A DNA stretch of 64,000 nucleotides from Siderastrea siderea (taxonomy: Eukaryota > Cnidaria > Anthozoa > Scleractinia > Rhizangiidae): contig OZ034968.1 in assembly GCA_964030785.1 (NCBI GenBank), forward strand, positions 50,165,230 through 50,229,229. Direction: 5' to 3'. A model generated the notes under the pieces. That model saw only the letters and a program-made list of their open reading frames with translations. It made no database searches and was not told the origin of the DNA. Positions 34,211 to 44,476 of the stretch are shown piece after piece (positions within the stretch are counted from its first letter, which is position 1; each line of letters starts with the position of its first letter). The translations under genes were made by a program, and so were the position numbers.

Positions 34211-34810
34211 AAGATTTTCCTTTTATCTTGCTTTTCATTTCTAATATCTTACTTTTAAGCCCTGTGGCCGGGGGGAAATCATGGAGGGCAGCATTGCTCA
34301 CTTCTTGGCACATACATACACTTTACATCATAATTACTAAGTTCAGAACGATCGCGAGTTCATGCCAGTTTTCAAACTTAACCGCGCTAGTACATTTGTC
34401 CTTGCTCTCGTCGAAGAAATGTTAACTCCATTGAATTCCTTGTACTTTTCTACACAACTTTGCCTAAAGATTTTGGCGAAGCAAAGCAAAACTGCCAAAA
34501 AAAATCCTTGCATTTCACTGTTGAATTATTCAACTTGGCAAAAGCAAGGGACTTCCCCGAATCGGCTTCTGTGTTTCAGTGATGTAATGTTTACGTGCCA
34601 GGGCAAGTTAGGCAAATTCATGCCAGTCTCAAAGCTCGCTAGCACCCACGTTCAAGCTTTCATCGAAGGGGTTTTTATGCCATTAAATCGCCAGTAGTTT
34701 TCTACACCAACTTTCAGAAAAATTATGGCGAATAAACGCTAAACAAAGGAAGGTTACCGCCAAGTTTTGTTTTGACCGAGCAGAGGTCTGGGGCAAGTGA
34801 CCACCCAAAA

Positions 34811-34945
34811 AAAAAAACGGGTATTACTAGACCCCGTCCTCATGGCGGGCTAAAAAAACGGGTGTTACTAGACCCCGTCCTGACGGCGGGGTAAAAAAAA
34901 GAAAAAAACGGGTATTGCTAGACCCCGTCCTGACGACGGGGTAAC
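34811..34945. repeat. Tandem GC-rich hairpins ACCCCGTCCTGACGGCGGGGT
   Basis: Three copies of GGGTATTACTAGACCCCGTC followed by CTGACGGCGGGGT, each able to fold into a stem with ACCCCG/CGGGGT. More copies close other units near 33145-33220 and 36175-36210. Some carry variants (GACGACGGGG, CATGGCGGG). Confidence 0.75.
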
Positions 34946-35182
34946 AAGCCTGGTTTGGTCTAAAGTCTAACAAGAAAAGCCCCGGGGGCATTGGACCCCG
35001 CCGTTTTCCCCCTCCCCTCGGGGTGCAAATTTATTACGGTCACTCAAGATTTGTGCCCAAGTGGTATAAAGTTTTGAAGTTGGTGATTTTTCTAACGTGT
35101 GACGTGTGTGCTGCCCCCCACCCTTCCCACGTCTTTTCTGCACCCTTCTCCTTGTGATAACATGAATCCCTAATAGTGTCAA

Positions 35183-35657
35183 CACTTTTCCCATCCCTCA
35201 TTTCTTGGTCATTCACCCGTTCTAGCACTCTCGAAAAAAGAACGTGATGAAATAGCTTGACCATAACGTGACTCAATTCATTTTTTTTTAACGAACTGAC
35301 ATCTCAGCGTAATTCTAAATTTATTGATAAAGAAAAATAATCCTAAAATCTAAAGGGAACGGTTATCTACCGAAAAAAGAAATGTACAAGTCTACTTTTA
35401 GGCCACGATTCGATGAATGATTACTTTTCCCATCCCTCATTTCTTGGTCATTCACCTGTTCCAGCACTCTTGAAAAAAGAACGTGATGAAATAGTTTTAC
35501 CATAGCGTGACTCAATTTTTTTTTTTTATGAACTGACATCTCAGCGTAATTCTAAATTTATTGATAAAGAAAAATAATCCTAAAATCTAAAGGGAACGGT
35601 TATCTACCGAAAAAAGAAATGTACAAGTCTACTTATAGGCCACGATTCCATGAATGA
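35183..35657. repeat. Local tandem duplication, period ~240 bp
   Basis: ACTTTTCCCATCCCTCATTT at 35183 recurs at 35423 and the copies stay alike to CACGATTC(G/C)ATGAATGATT. The duplication lies within the diverged fifth unit of the tRNA-like array. Confidence 0.85.
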
Positions 35658-36215
35658 TTTGGCGAAAGCAAGGGACTTTCCTGAATTGGCTTCTATGTTT
35701 CAGTGATATAATGTTTACGTGCCAGGGCAAGTTAGGCGAATTCATGCCAGCTTCAAAGCTTGCTCTCATCAAAGAGAAGTCAACTCCATTGAATGTCTTG
35801 TACTTTTCTACACAACCTTCCCTAAAGATTTTGGCAAAGCAAAGTAAAACTGCCAAAAAAATGCTTGCATGTCGCTGTTAAATTATTCAACTTGGCGAAA
35901 GCAAGGGACTTTCCCGAGTTGTGTTTCAGTGATGTAATGTTTACGTGCCAGGGCAAGTTAGGCAAATTCATGCCAGCTTCAGAGCTCGCTAGCACCTTCG
36001 TTCTTGCTTTCATCGAAGGGGTTTTTATGCCATTAAATCGCCAGTAATTTTCTACACCAATGTTCATGAAAATTCTGGAAAATAAACAATAAAGGAATGA
36101 AGATTACCCGCAAGTATTGTTTTGAGCGAGCGGAGGTCTGGGGCAAGTGACCACGACCAAAAAAAAAAAAAAAAATGGGTATTACTAGACCCCGTCCTGA
36201 CAGCGGGGTAACAAG

Positions 36216-37080
36216 CTGAATGATAATTTTAAGAACTGGAAGGACGGATTTGTAACAATGCAACGATGAAACAATTTATTGCCTAAAGCCTCATGAAACA
36301 AAAATCTACGTTCATTCGAGTGTGTATGTCTGTGAATAATTTCACTTGAGCAAAATTGAATCAACTAGTGGTAAGGTGTTCTGCAGTTGAGTACGCTTAA
36401 ACCCATTACTCCTAACTTTAAAATAACAAAAAGGAAACAAGGAACAGAAAAACCAAGACTTTTTTTCCTCTTTTTTTTCTTGAACTGGACCTCAGCTTCT
36501 TCCGCCATTTTGTTTATCTTCACCTTAGCCATATCTCGTACCCAGATCTTCTCACTCTTTTTGCCATTTTGAATAAATCTCCATCCTCGTTGGAGATTTT
36601 GGTCATGTGATCTGCTGTGTGCCAGGGTCTTCTCCCCAGCCGCCGCCATATTGAAAAGCGAGAAGACCCTGGGGACGAGGTTGGGGTTCCTGCCTACCCC
36701 TAGCCCCAAGAATACAACGGTCACATCTTCCCCTCCAGATGCAATATATGTCATTAACATACCAACCAATCACCTGTGACCTTGAAGAACCTACCAAAGG
36801 AACGCGAACTTACATTTTCGAAATTTTTTACAGCAGAACTAAGTTATGAGCATAATAATTAGCATGAAAACAGTGACACTGTAAAAATGTTTTTTTTTAC
36901 CTTAATATCTTGTGTGTAAAATTATGCCATTTTAGACATCACCATCATATGATCCACAGCTTCACTAAGGTATTATAGCACTTAGATGGCACAAGAAGCT
37001 CAGTCTCCTCTGCAGAGGCTCCTGTTAGTAAACACCAGTGAAAGAAAAATAAGCCTGCAGTCAAGGCGTGACTGTAGTAG
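36216..37080. other. No gene; contains a short hairpin repeat
   Basis: CCAGGGTCTTCT (36622-36633) and AGAAGACCCTGG (36661-36672) form an inverted pair around CCGCCGCCATATTG. The next bases, GGACGAGGTTGGGG, resemble the ends of common short repeats, so this is probably a MITE fragment. Confidence 0.45.
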
Positions 37081-38001
37081 TTCGGTGGATATGTGCTATT
37101 TTTAGGGAATCGTGCACTTTTTGAAGAAATCACCAAATTTTGCACAAGGGCAGCTTAAGATAAGCTGAAAACAACCTGATATGGAGCCACCGCCAGAAAC
37201 CACGTTTAAGCCATTTAAGGGGGCCTTTTGCATGAAAGCGAGGCTAAAATAATATAATACCTTTATCACCTTTAACGTGAAAAGTTGATACCTTTTATTA
37301 CACTAGAATTGCTTGCTTGTTGTCATTGGAACCTCACTAGGTGATTTGGCAGCCCAGCAGTATGTACCTATCACTTGTACATTGTTAGATTTAAATTCTG
37401 AATGACCTTGACCTTCAGTATCTGCGTAAGAATTACATGTGCTTTTCAATTATCTTTATGAACATGACATGTGACTTTGTTTCCGAACCTTTGTTTATTT
37501 CGTGAATTGCTTACAGCAACAAACAAATAAACATTTATAGGGATGTGGGAAGTCACAACTCATAAAGAGATGTGCATTAATGATAGACAATTGGGAGAAC
37601 TGCAGTTTAAGTATATTATACTGAGAGCAGATTATGAAATATAAGGGCACTGTTTTTAATTTTTGTTTGGCGGCTTTTTTAATTTTAAATTCCGAGTAAA
37701 GGAAAGAAATTTGGAATTCATTACCATTGGAGAGTAACGTGCCCCTATTTTGGGTTTATAATGGCAATATAACAATCAAAGATAGAGTAAGTTGAGGGAG
37801 AGCGGTGCCTACCCATGATGCACGATTGCTAGACACATCCGCCATATTGGATCATTTTGAAGACATCGCTATACTGTACTGTCTGTAAGTACACTAATTA
37901 AAAACACTCATTAATATTGGTGACATAAGATTGAAGATGGTTTTTCAACCATCTAAGTGTTAACTTGAATTATTTAATACTCGTGTCTTTTTAGTGAAAA
38001 A

Positions 38002-39960
38002 ATGCAGAGCCGAATAGACTGGAAAAAATGTTTTCTCTGTCAAGAAGACGCTGGTGAGCCACTGTAGTGTCCTGTATGTTCAAAACGAAGTGATCTTGGA
38101 GCTGGATATAAAACACTTGCATCAAATTTAAAGCAGTTTGTGGAACTAGGCAGGTTACCACTACCTGTATCACTAGATGCTCTAGATGAAGGGAATGGTG
38201 TAGAAAATGCGCTTCTGTATCATAACGCTTGCTGGCATAAGAGCTGTGGCTCCAAGTTTAACGTTACCAAACTAAAAAGAGGTCAAAAGCGACAGGCAAA
38301 CACATCAGAATCAATAGGGAACATTCCTCCAAAACGGATACGCAAAAGTCTTCAATGTACCGCTTCAAAATCAACCTGCTTCTTTTGCGAAGAACAAGGA
38401 TCCAAAGAGCCCCTTCACAGTGGTTGCACTTTCAGTCTAGATTTTCGAGTACGTCAAATTGCCATGGAACTGCAAGATGAGAAGTTGTTGGCGAAACTTA
38501 GTGCAGGTGACATGGTTGCACAAGAAGCTAAATATCACAAATCATGTTTGACAAAACTGAGCAACCAAGCCTGGTCAATAGCATCCAAGGAGGCAAAAGT
38601 AAAGGACGATGAAAGACTGGCTCACGGAATTGTCCTTGCAGAGTTAATTTCATACATAGAAGAAAGTAGCACTGAAAGTAAGGGCGTTTTAGTGTTTAAG
38701 ATGAAAAAGCTGTCAGAAATGTATTCATCTAGACTTAAGCAACTAGGCATTGTTGAGGCAGGCTTTTTGCATTCAACCAGACTCAAGAATAGGATACTAG
38801 CAAGTATTCCTAGTCTTGGGGCCTACACGCAAGGTCGGGATACATTGCTGGCTTTTGATAGTGACATTGGAGCGGCACTTCAGCAAGTTTGTGAAGAAGA
38901 CAAAGACACTGATGCAAACTACCTTGCAAAGGCAGCCACCATCGTCAGGAAAGAAATGTTGGCTTTCAAGTCTTGTTTTAAGGGGACATTTGAAAGAAAG
39001 TGTCAAGGAGACTCTGTCCCGCCTTCTCTGGTGTCTTTGGTGAAAATGATTTTGTATGAGCCAAACATTGTTAGTCAACTCGAAAAGTCCTCATCTCAAG
39101 CAGCGCTCACCATTGCCCAATTACTTCAGTTCAACTGCTATTCTCGTCGCCGAGAGACAAGTTCAAACTATGATCGCCATAGCAAGGACCGAGAAACACC
39201 TCTAACTGTTTATGTTGGATTGTCTGTCCATGCCCAAACCCGCAAACGAGAGCTCGTAGACACCCTTTTCAAATTAGGCATTTCCATTTCCTATGATCAT
39301 GTTCTCAGCATCTCAACTGAGATTGGAAACTCTGTCTGTCGTAGGTTTGAAGAAGATGGTGTTTTGTGTCCCATTAAACTACGAAAAGGCTTTCTTTCTG
39401 CTTTCTTTATTCCCAGATGAGGCTAAGAGTGTGCCAATGATTCAGCACTCAATGAATGTGATCAAGAAAGCCACACAACACCTTAACCCTGGTCAGGTTC
39501 CAGTCATAGCAGTTGATCAACCTTTGTACAGCGTAGCCAAGAAAATCCAATGGAACTGCCCCAAGTCCCATGGTGAGCAGCATTTTGTTTTCATTCTTGG
39601 AGGCCTCCATATCGAAATGGCTGCCCTTTCAGTTCTTGGAGAATGGCTAGAAGATAGCGGGTGGACAAGCGCTCTCATACAAGCCGCTCTTGTCCAGCAC
39701 ACTTGACGAGCAGCATGCCAAGGTGGACATTGCTGGGGTCAAGCTCTCGTTCCAAAAATGAACTTGCCATCTCCTTGTTGCTGGCTGGAAGCCCTTCTGG
39801 ACAACGTTGCCAAACGTTTCGTCATCTTGTGATGCACACATTAAATGTCGCTGTAAGAAAGGGTGCAGGTCAAACTGCTCTCGCGTCAGAGTGGCTCTTA
39901 TGTGCACCGCACTTTGCACTTGTGGTGGAGACTGTGGGATGGACTGAGCTATCCAAGGTA
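38002..39960 (+). pseudogene. Decayed member of a repetitive cnidarian protein family, function unknown
   Basis: The frame starts at ATG 38002 (MQSRIDWKKCFLCQEDAGEP), meets an in-frame TAG at 38065-38067, then runs open from 38068 to 39420. It carries three cysteine-rich zinc-like sites: CFLCQ, CWHKSCGSKFN near 38240, and CFFCEEQ...HSGC near 38390 followed by HKSC near 38545. After KLRKG near 39390 the frame shifts and apparently loses a segment, resuming with SVPMIQHSM, VIAVDQPLYSVAKKIQWN and GGLHIEMAALSVLGEWL (39430-39660), then breaks again. From memory, proteins with VDQPLY and GGLHIEMAAL motifs are numerous and uncharacterised in cnidarians. Placement between inverted arms suggests a transposon protein. 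Dead copy. Confidence 0.7.
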
Positions 39961-40331
39961 GGCAGAATAACTGTTTCAAGAAAACGCGCTATTTAATGAA
40001 CTGAAATTCTATCACAGCTTCAATGAACTAAAAAGAAACAAGTATACATGTAAGATGCTTTTGAATACCGTGAAGTCACTGATTTCATTGTTACGAATTA
40101 ACATGTCCACCATGAAAGTGTTTTAACTACCTATACCAATTAAAACACCTCTTAATCAGTTTCTTTGTCTATTGATCATTGGTTACAGGTTACCCAGTGC
40201 TGAAGGTCAAGGTCAAGGCCATGACGGAGATTGCATAGTCTTGTATAAAAGAAATTAAAAAACTTATTCATTTCTGCATTGACTTGTTTGTTTTTGACAT
40301 AATGAAGACAAATAAGTAACACAAGTGTAAG

Positions 40332-40971
40332 TTGGATCATTTTAAATAACACATAAGGTCGAAATGGCTATTTCTAAATCTTAGCCTCACTTTCATGCAA
40401 AACATTCCCTTAAAAGCCCTTAACCTAATTTCTGTCGATGGTTCCATACCAGGATATCTTCAGACTGCCATTAACTACTTCTGTGCAAATTTGGATCATT
40501 TTAAATAATATATTCGGTCAAAATAACTATTTCTAACTCATAGGCCTCGCTTTCATGCAAAACAACCCCTTAAAAGCCCTTAACCTTATTTCTGTCGATG
40601 GCTCCATATCAGAATCTCTTCAGACTGCCATTAACTACCTTTGTGCAAAATTCGGATCATTTTAAATAATATATCAGGCCCAAATGGCTATTTTTAAGCC
40701 TCAGCCTCGCTTTCATGCAAAACATCCCCTTAAACGCCCTAAACCTAAATTCTGTCGATGGCTCCATTTGAGGATCTCTTCAAACTGCCATTAACTACCT
40801 CTGTGCAAAATTTGGATCATTTTAAATAATATATTAGGCCAAAATGGCTACTTCTAAGTCTCAGCCTCGCTTTCATGCAAAACATCCCCGTAAACACCCT
40901 AAACCTAATTTCTGTCGATGGCTCCATATCATGATCTCTTCAGACTGCCATTAACTACCTCTGTGCAAAAT
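40332..40971. repeat. 160-bp tandem satellite, four copies
   Basis: TTTCATGCAA recurs at 40391, 40551, 40711 and 40871, an exact 160-bp period. Units share TGGATCATTTTAAATAA, CTGTCGATGGCTCCAT and CAGACTGCCATTAACTAC. Confidence 0.95.
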
Positions 40972-41035
40972 TAAATGGTTTCTTCACAAAGTGCAGCATT
41001 TTTCACATATCCGCCAGACTATAGGAGGCCTACAT

Positions 41036-41560
41036 ACATACATACATATATACATACTTTATTATAGCTCCCAAAGGGGCTCTTCCGCTATAAATACACA
41101 AATAATAATAAACTAATTACAAAAAATATATTATAGAAAATACTAATCTTCTCTAAAAAAAAAAAATATATAAAATACTATTGTAAGAATTAAAAATTTC
41201 GAAATAATAAAAGCTAATAACGGGGAAATCTCTAAAGTTTTAATAAATAGTTATATAAATTCTTCTTGAAATGCTTTGTGTCCCTAATTTTCTTAATATC
41301 GTCTGGGAGGTCATTATATGACTTGGCGCCTCGAAAAGCAAACGACCGCTGACCTCTGGAGGAGAGGAAAAAAAACAATGCCAGTGCAGTTAAAAAACCC
41401 CTTCTATTAAAAAAAAATATTAATTTTTCCAAATGATGGCTTTTGTTATCAGATAGGTGAGAAGCATAGAAAACTGATGCAACACGTGGACAAATATCAT
41501 TGTTGAATTGTTCTAAACAAAAGTATCTATGACATCTGTATATACTTCTGAAGAAACCCT
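41036..41560 (-). mobile_element. LINE 3' fragment (CR1/L2-like)
   Basis: The minus-strand frame ending at 41232 encodes a typical reverse-transcriptase C-terminus (QRSFAFRGAKSYNDLPDDIK, HFKKNLYNYLL). A 3' UTR follows and the element ends in an ATGT-type microsatellite (TACATACATACATA on the + strand at 41030-41060). It is 5' truncated near 41560, where the Penelope-like element begins. Confidence 0.7.
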
Positions 41561-41596
41561 TTTTGAAAACGGGTGCGTATGTTATATATATACGAG

Positions 41597-42414
41597 CTAG
41601 TGATTTATGCAAGTTTTTAGAAGAGAGGGGATACAAGAAGAAGTATGTGGAAGAACAAATAGATCGAGCAAGGAGAACGTCGAGAGATGAAGTTTTAGCA
41701 GAAAGACCGAGAAAAGAAAACACTCGGGTTCCGTTTGTGGTAACCTACCATCCTGGCCTCCCGCATATTGGAGGTCTACTTCAAAAGCTACATCCAGTTT
41801 TACATTCATCCACGAGGTGTAAAGAAGCCATTCCACAAGTACCAATGGTGGCGTATAGGAAGCCAAAGAGCTTAGCTCAATACCTGGTTCGTGCTCGTTT
41901 TATGAACGCCCCGAAAGAGAAGATCAATGGAACATTGAAATGTACTTCAAAAAACTGTCAAATATGTAATTTTTTATGTCTAGGTGACACCTTTTGTAGC
42001 AATGAGAATGGCAAAGAATTTAAAATTAATTATAACTTAGATTGCAACTGTAGTAACGTAATCTACCTGATCAATTGTACTAAGTGCAAAGTGCAATATG
42101 TAGGATCTACTACGACTAGGTTTAGAACCCGATTTAATAATCATAAAAGCAGGGTCAATGCTCATGTTAATTTAAGTTTAAATCAAAAAGGGAAAGATGA
42201 CGTCATATACAGACATTTCAATAGTGACGGGCACAGAGGTTTAGAAGACATGCAAATACAGCTGATAGACCATGTCAAAGGAGAAAAAGAATTACGAGAA
42301 AGAGAAAATCACTGGATTTACAAACTGGCGACCTTGGCGCCCCATGGCCTCAACGACAATGACGGATTTTACGCACAAAACAAGAAGTCACGTGCGGGTG
42401 TACGCGCGCGATAA
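41597..42414 (+). CDS. Penelope-like element, C-terminal part with GIY-YIG endonuclease
   Basis: An open frame of about 270 codons without internal stops, 5' truncated and therefore without its reverse transcriptase. Blocks: EERGYKKKYVEEQIDRAR; VPFVVTYHPGLPHIGGLL; a Cys-rich linker (CTSKNCQICNFLC, CNC); and the endonuclease core VIYLINCTKCKVQYVGSTTT with RFRTRFNNHKSR. Downstream are HFNSDGH and ERENHWIYKL, carrying the expected catalytic Glu. GIY-YIG nucleases nick target DNA to prime reverse transcription in Penelope-like elements. A hammerhead-like motif lies 89 bp past the stop codon. Confidence 0.8.
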
Positions 42415-42502
42415 AAATCGTTTAAGACGCGTGTCCTTAGTAACGCAACTTTGAAATGTACAGTTTGAATATTGTAATACGATTCTTGTAACGGTTTTTA
42501 GT

Positions 42503-42543
42503 CACCCTGAAGAAGAGTACTGAATGTACTCGAAATATAGGTG
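42503..42543 (+). ncRNA. Hammerhead-ribozyme-like motif
   Basis: CACC, then CTGAAGA (the CUGANGA core), then a 6-bp stem GAGTAC/GTACTC with loop TGAAT, then GAAA, a minimal third helix ATAT, A at the cleavage position, and GGTG pairing with CACC. One extra A sits between the core and stem II. Hammerheads with a very short stem III are known in Penelope-like elements. Confidence 0.6.
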
Positions 42544-42634
42544 TTAAACAAAAAAAGTTAGAGTTTGTCTTCATTTGCGTTAAATTTATATGATCGTTAT
42601 GAGAGACTACAAGAATGGATGCTTGTGAGAAGTT

Positions 42635-42665
<31 letters not shown>

Positions 42666-42719
42666 ATATATATGATGTACAAAAGAGAATCTTCTTACAA
42701 CATGTAAAAACTTTATTCT

Positions 42720-42759
42720 AGACCCAACGAGTTTCGGCTTCTGCCTTCATCAGGGGTCT
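42720..42759 (-). ncRNA. Hammerhead-ribozyme-like motif
   Basis: On the minus strand: AGACCC, CTGATGA, extra A, GGC-AGAA-GCC, GAAAC, TCGTT, GGGTCT. Stem I is 6 bp (AGACCC/GGGTCT), stem II 3 bp, stem III only two pairs. It sits in the 3' UTR of the minus-strand Penelope-like element, as known for this class. Confidence 0.65.
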
Positions 42760-42915
42760 GTACATTTGGTTAGATCATACATTAATGAATACTTATCATG
42801 ACATAATGAAGTGTTTCGTTACTCAATCATGTCTCAATTAGAGAGTTGTGACAGGTAATAGTGTTCTAATAGATTAATTACAGTCTTAGAAGCATGTACA
42901 GAATACTTTAAAAAG

Positions 42916-43522
42916 GTACTGTCATTTCCTTGAATAATAGCCGGGGGTGATTATTCTTTTTTTCGCACCAAAAGGGGGCGATTATTAGAGGGGGAGGGGG
43001 CGATTAACAAGGGGGGCGATTATTTAAAACACTGCTCGCGGGAAGTTGTGCCATAGTTATTTTTACTTTCTCATTTAAAATAATCACATCATGCAAAGTG
43101 AACAGGGGCATTCTAAGTGTTCTCAACTTGAGTAGTTTTCAATGTCAATATCTTCAAAAATGGTGGACAAAACAGTCGAAAAAACTATCACAATAACTGT
43201 GCTTTTGTAAATTATATGTTGTATATAACAATGAAATCAAAGCTTTATCCTCAGTCCAATTGGATATTCATGGTGTAAATTTTTAACTTGACGGGGGGCA
43301 GTGAAAAAAAGGGGAGATATAGGGCGAGGGGTTGATTATTAGAAGATGATGGTGAGGGCTAGAAGAGTGGGAGGAGGGGATTATTCAAGGGGAATGAGGG
43401 GGGTGGGGGGGGGGCAATTATTCAAGGGAGGCGATTATTTCAAATAATCTCACCAAAGAGTGGCGATTATTCAAGGAGGGTGATTAATCGAGGGGCGGCT
43501 ATTATTCGAGGAAATGTGGTAT
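42916..43522. mobile_element. MITE rich in GGGCGATTATT words (nested)
   Basis: Ends are inverted copies (CATTTCCTTGAATAATAGCC and GGCTATTATTCGAGGAAATG). Near both ends the word GGGGCGATTATT(CAAGG) is repeated many times. It is flanked by TA on both sides. It interrupts the 3' UTR of the minus-strand Penelope-like element. Confidence 0.75.
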
Positions 43523-43696
43523 ATTCGACTCTGAATTCTAGCCCATTCTCTTATTAAGCTCGTTCGGCTGTAATTTGTGGTGCCGACCCTGCCAAAATAT
43601 TTCTCTTGTTCAGAGTATTTCTTTTTTCCATTCAATAGCCATGTCACTCTGTTTAATTTGTTCGATGATCGTAATTGTGATGTTGTTGTCAAAGTT

Positions 43697-44476
43697 ATGC
43701 ATCAGTCAATTCCAGCGGTGCCCATCCCCCCCACCCCGGGCCAACCCCCGGGCATTAGCATTTTTTTTTAAATGGCAAATTCCCGGGGGTGGGGACAAGT
43801 AAGTCCGTCAAATGCCCCGGGGTGGGACCAAAATAGAAGGCAAATGCCCCACCCCCGGGATCATCTAGAAAGCAACACTGCTCAAGATTTTAATAATAAA
43901 TCATAACAAAAAAAGTGTCACTCATCACTATTATCAGTGCACTTCGGTTATTTTATAACTGTGTGTCTCCCCTTCCGTTGTTCATTTGTTTTCAAAATAA
44001 TGATACCTTATTAATATCAATAACACGTTCATTTATTTGATTTTGACATACACAACTTATAAGTGGTTTATTAAATAAGCAATATTAAAAGAAATGCTTA
44101 AATAATTTCGAAGAACTGAAAATGCATGATCTGTATTTAACAAACGGCCAAAAACATAAATAGCTCAAAAATCCATATAGTACGTAGAATTAATTTCACT
44201 TCATACAGTATTTAATCAACAAACGATGAAATCAATCAGCGAACAGCAACAAAGGAATGGAAGATCATGGACAACCTCAGACTGACTACACTGGAACGTT
44301 TTTCTCACCTTGTCAAATGCCCCGGGGTCGTCCTGGGGGTAGGCAAATGCCTGACCCCGGGAAGTGATACAATTTCAAATGCCCCACCCTCGGGATTAAA
44401 ACGTGAGCAAATGCCCGACTAATGGCGTGGGGGGGGGGGGGGGGGGTGGGCACTGCTGGAATTGACTGATGCATTA
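43697..44476. mobile_element. MITE rich in GCAAATGCCCC words (nested)
   Basis: Ends TGCATCAGTCAATTCCAGC and GCTGGAATTGACTGATGCA are perfectly inverted and followed by C- or G-runs. Subterminal CAAATGCCCCGGGG-type words are repeated on both sides. It splits the C-terminal coding region of the minus-strand Penelope-like element between CHN and NFDN; CATAA on both sides may be the target duplication. Confidence 0.8.

Larger units (their letters stand above)
31120..36215 (+). repeat. Tandem array of ~1.0-1.1-kb units with tRNA-like sequences
   Basis: At least five units. Each full unit has a leader ending in CTTGGGGTCCAAAAT, a 73-nt tRNA-like sequence, two related ~250-bp half-repeats (both containing ATGCCAG...TTCAAA...GCTAGTAC), and a close with GGTCTGGGGCAAGTGACCACC plus an A-rich run. 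Units start near 31120, 32203, 33223, 34140 (leader deleted) and 34970 (diverged, no tRNA-like part). The tRNA-like copies are 1091 and 1022 bp apart, then 674 bp to the leaderless one. Peptides encoded by the half-repeats recur between copies only because the DNA does; I see no sign that they are genes. Confidence 0.85.
37081..41020. mobile_element. Candidate transposon with repeated inverted arms around an unknown gene
   Basis: The left arm 37081-37240 is, in reverse complement, a diverged copy of the right arm (40812-41020), including CCTCGCTTTCATGCAAAA, GGCTCCATATCA, TGTGCAAAATT, TTTCTTCA, AAAGTGCA and CACATATCC in the same order. The right arm holds four copies of the unit, the left arm one. 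CTGAAGGTCAAGGTCA also recurs inverted further in (about 37410 and 40201). Between the arms lies the decayed gene at 38002-39960. Exact ends and target duplication are not resolved. Confidence 0.6.

Noticed and set aside
34811..34945. GC hairpins as bacterial-type terminators
   Set aside because: The window is eukaryotic and the hairpins belong to a tandem repeat.
31578..36067. Recurrent peptides in both strands of the tandem array (e.g. FASTFVLALVEE)
   Set aside because: Recurrence follows from DNA repetition; frames are short, variably broken and lack start or splice logic.
40332..40971. CRISPR-like array (regular 160-bp period)
   Set aside because: Whole units repeat without unique spacers; it is a satellite within a transposon arm.
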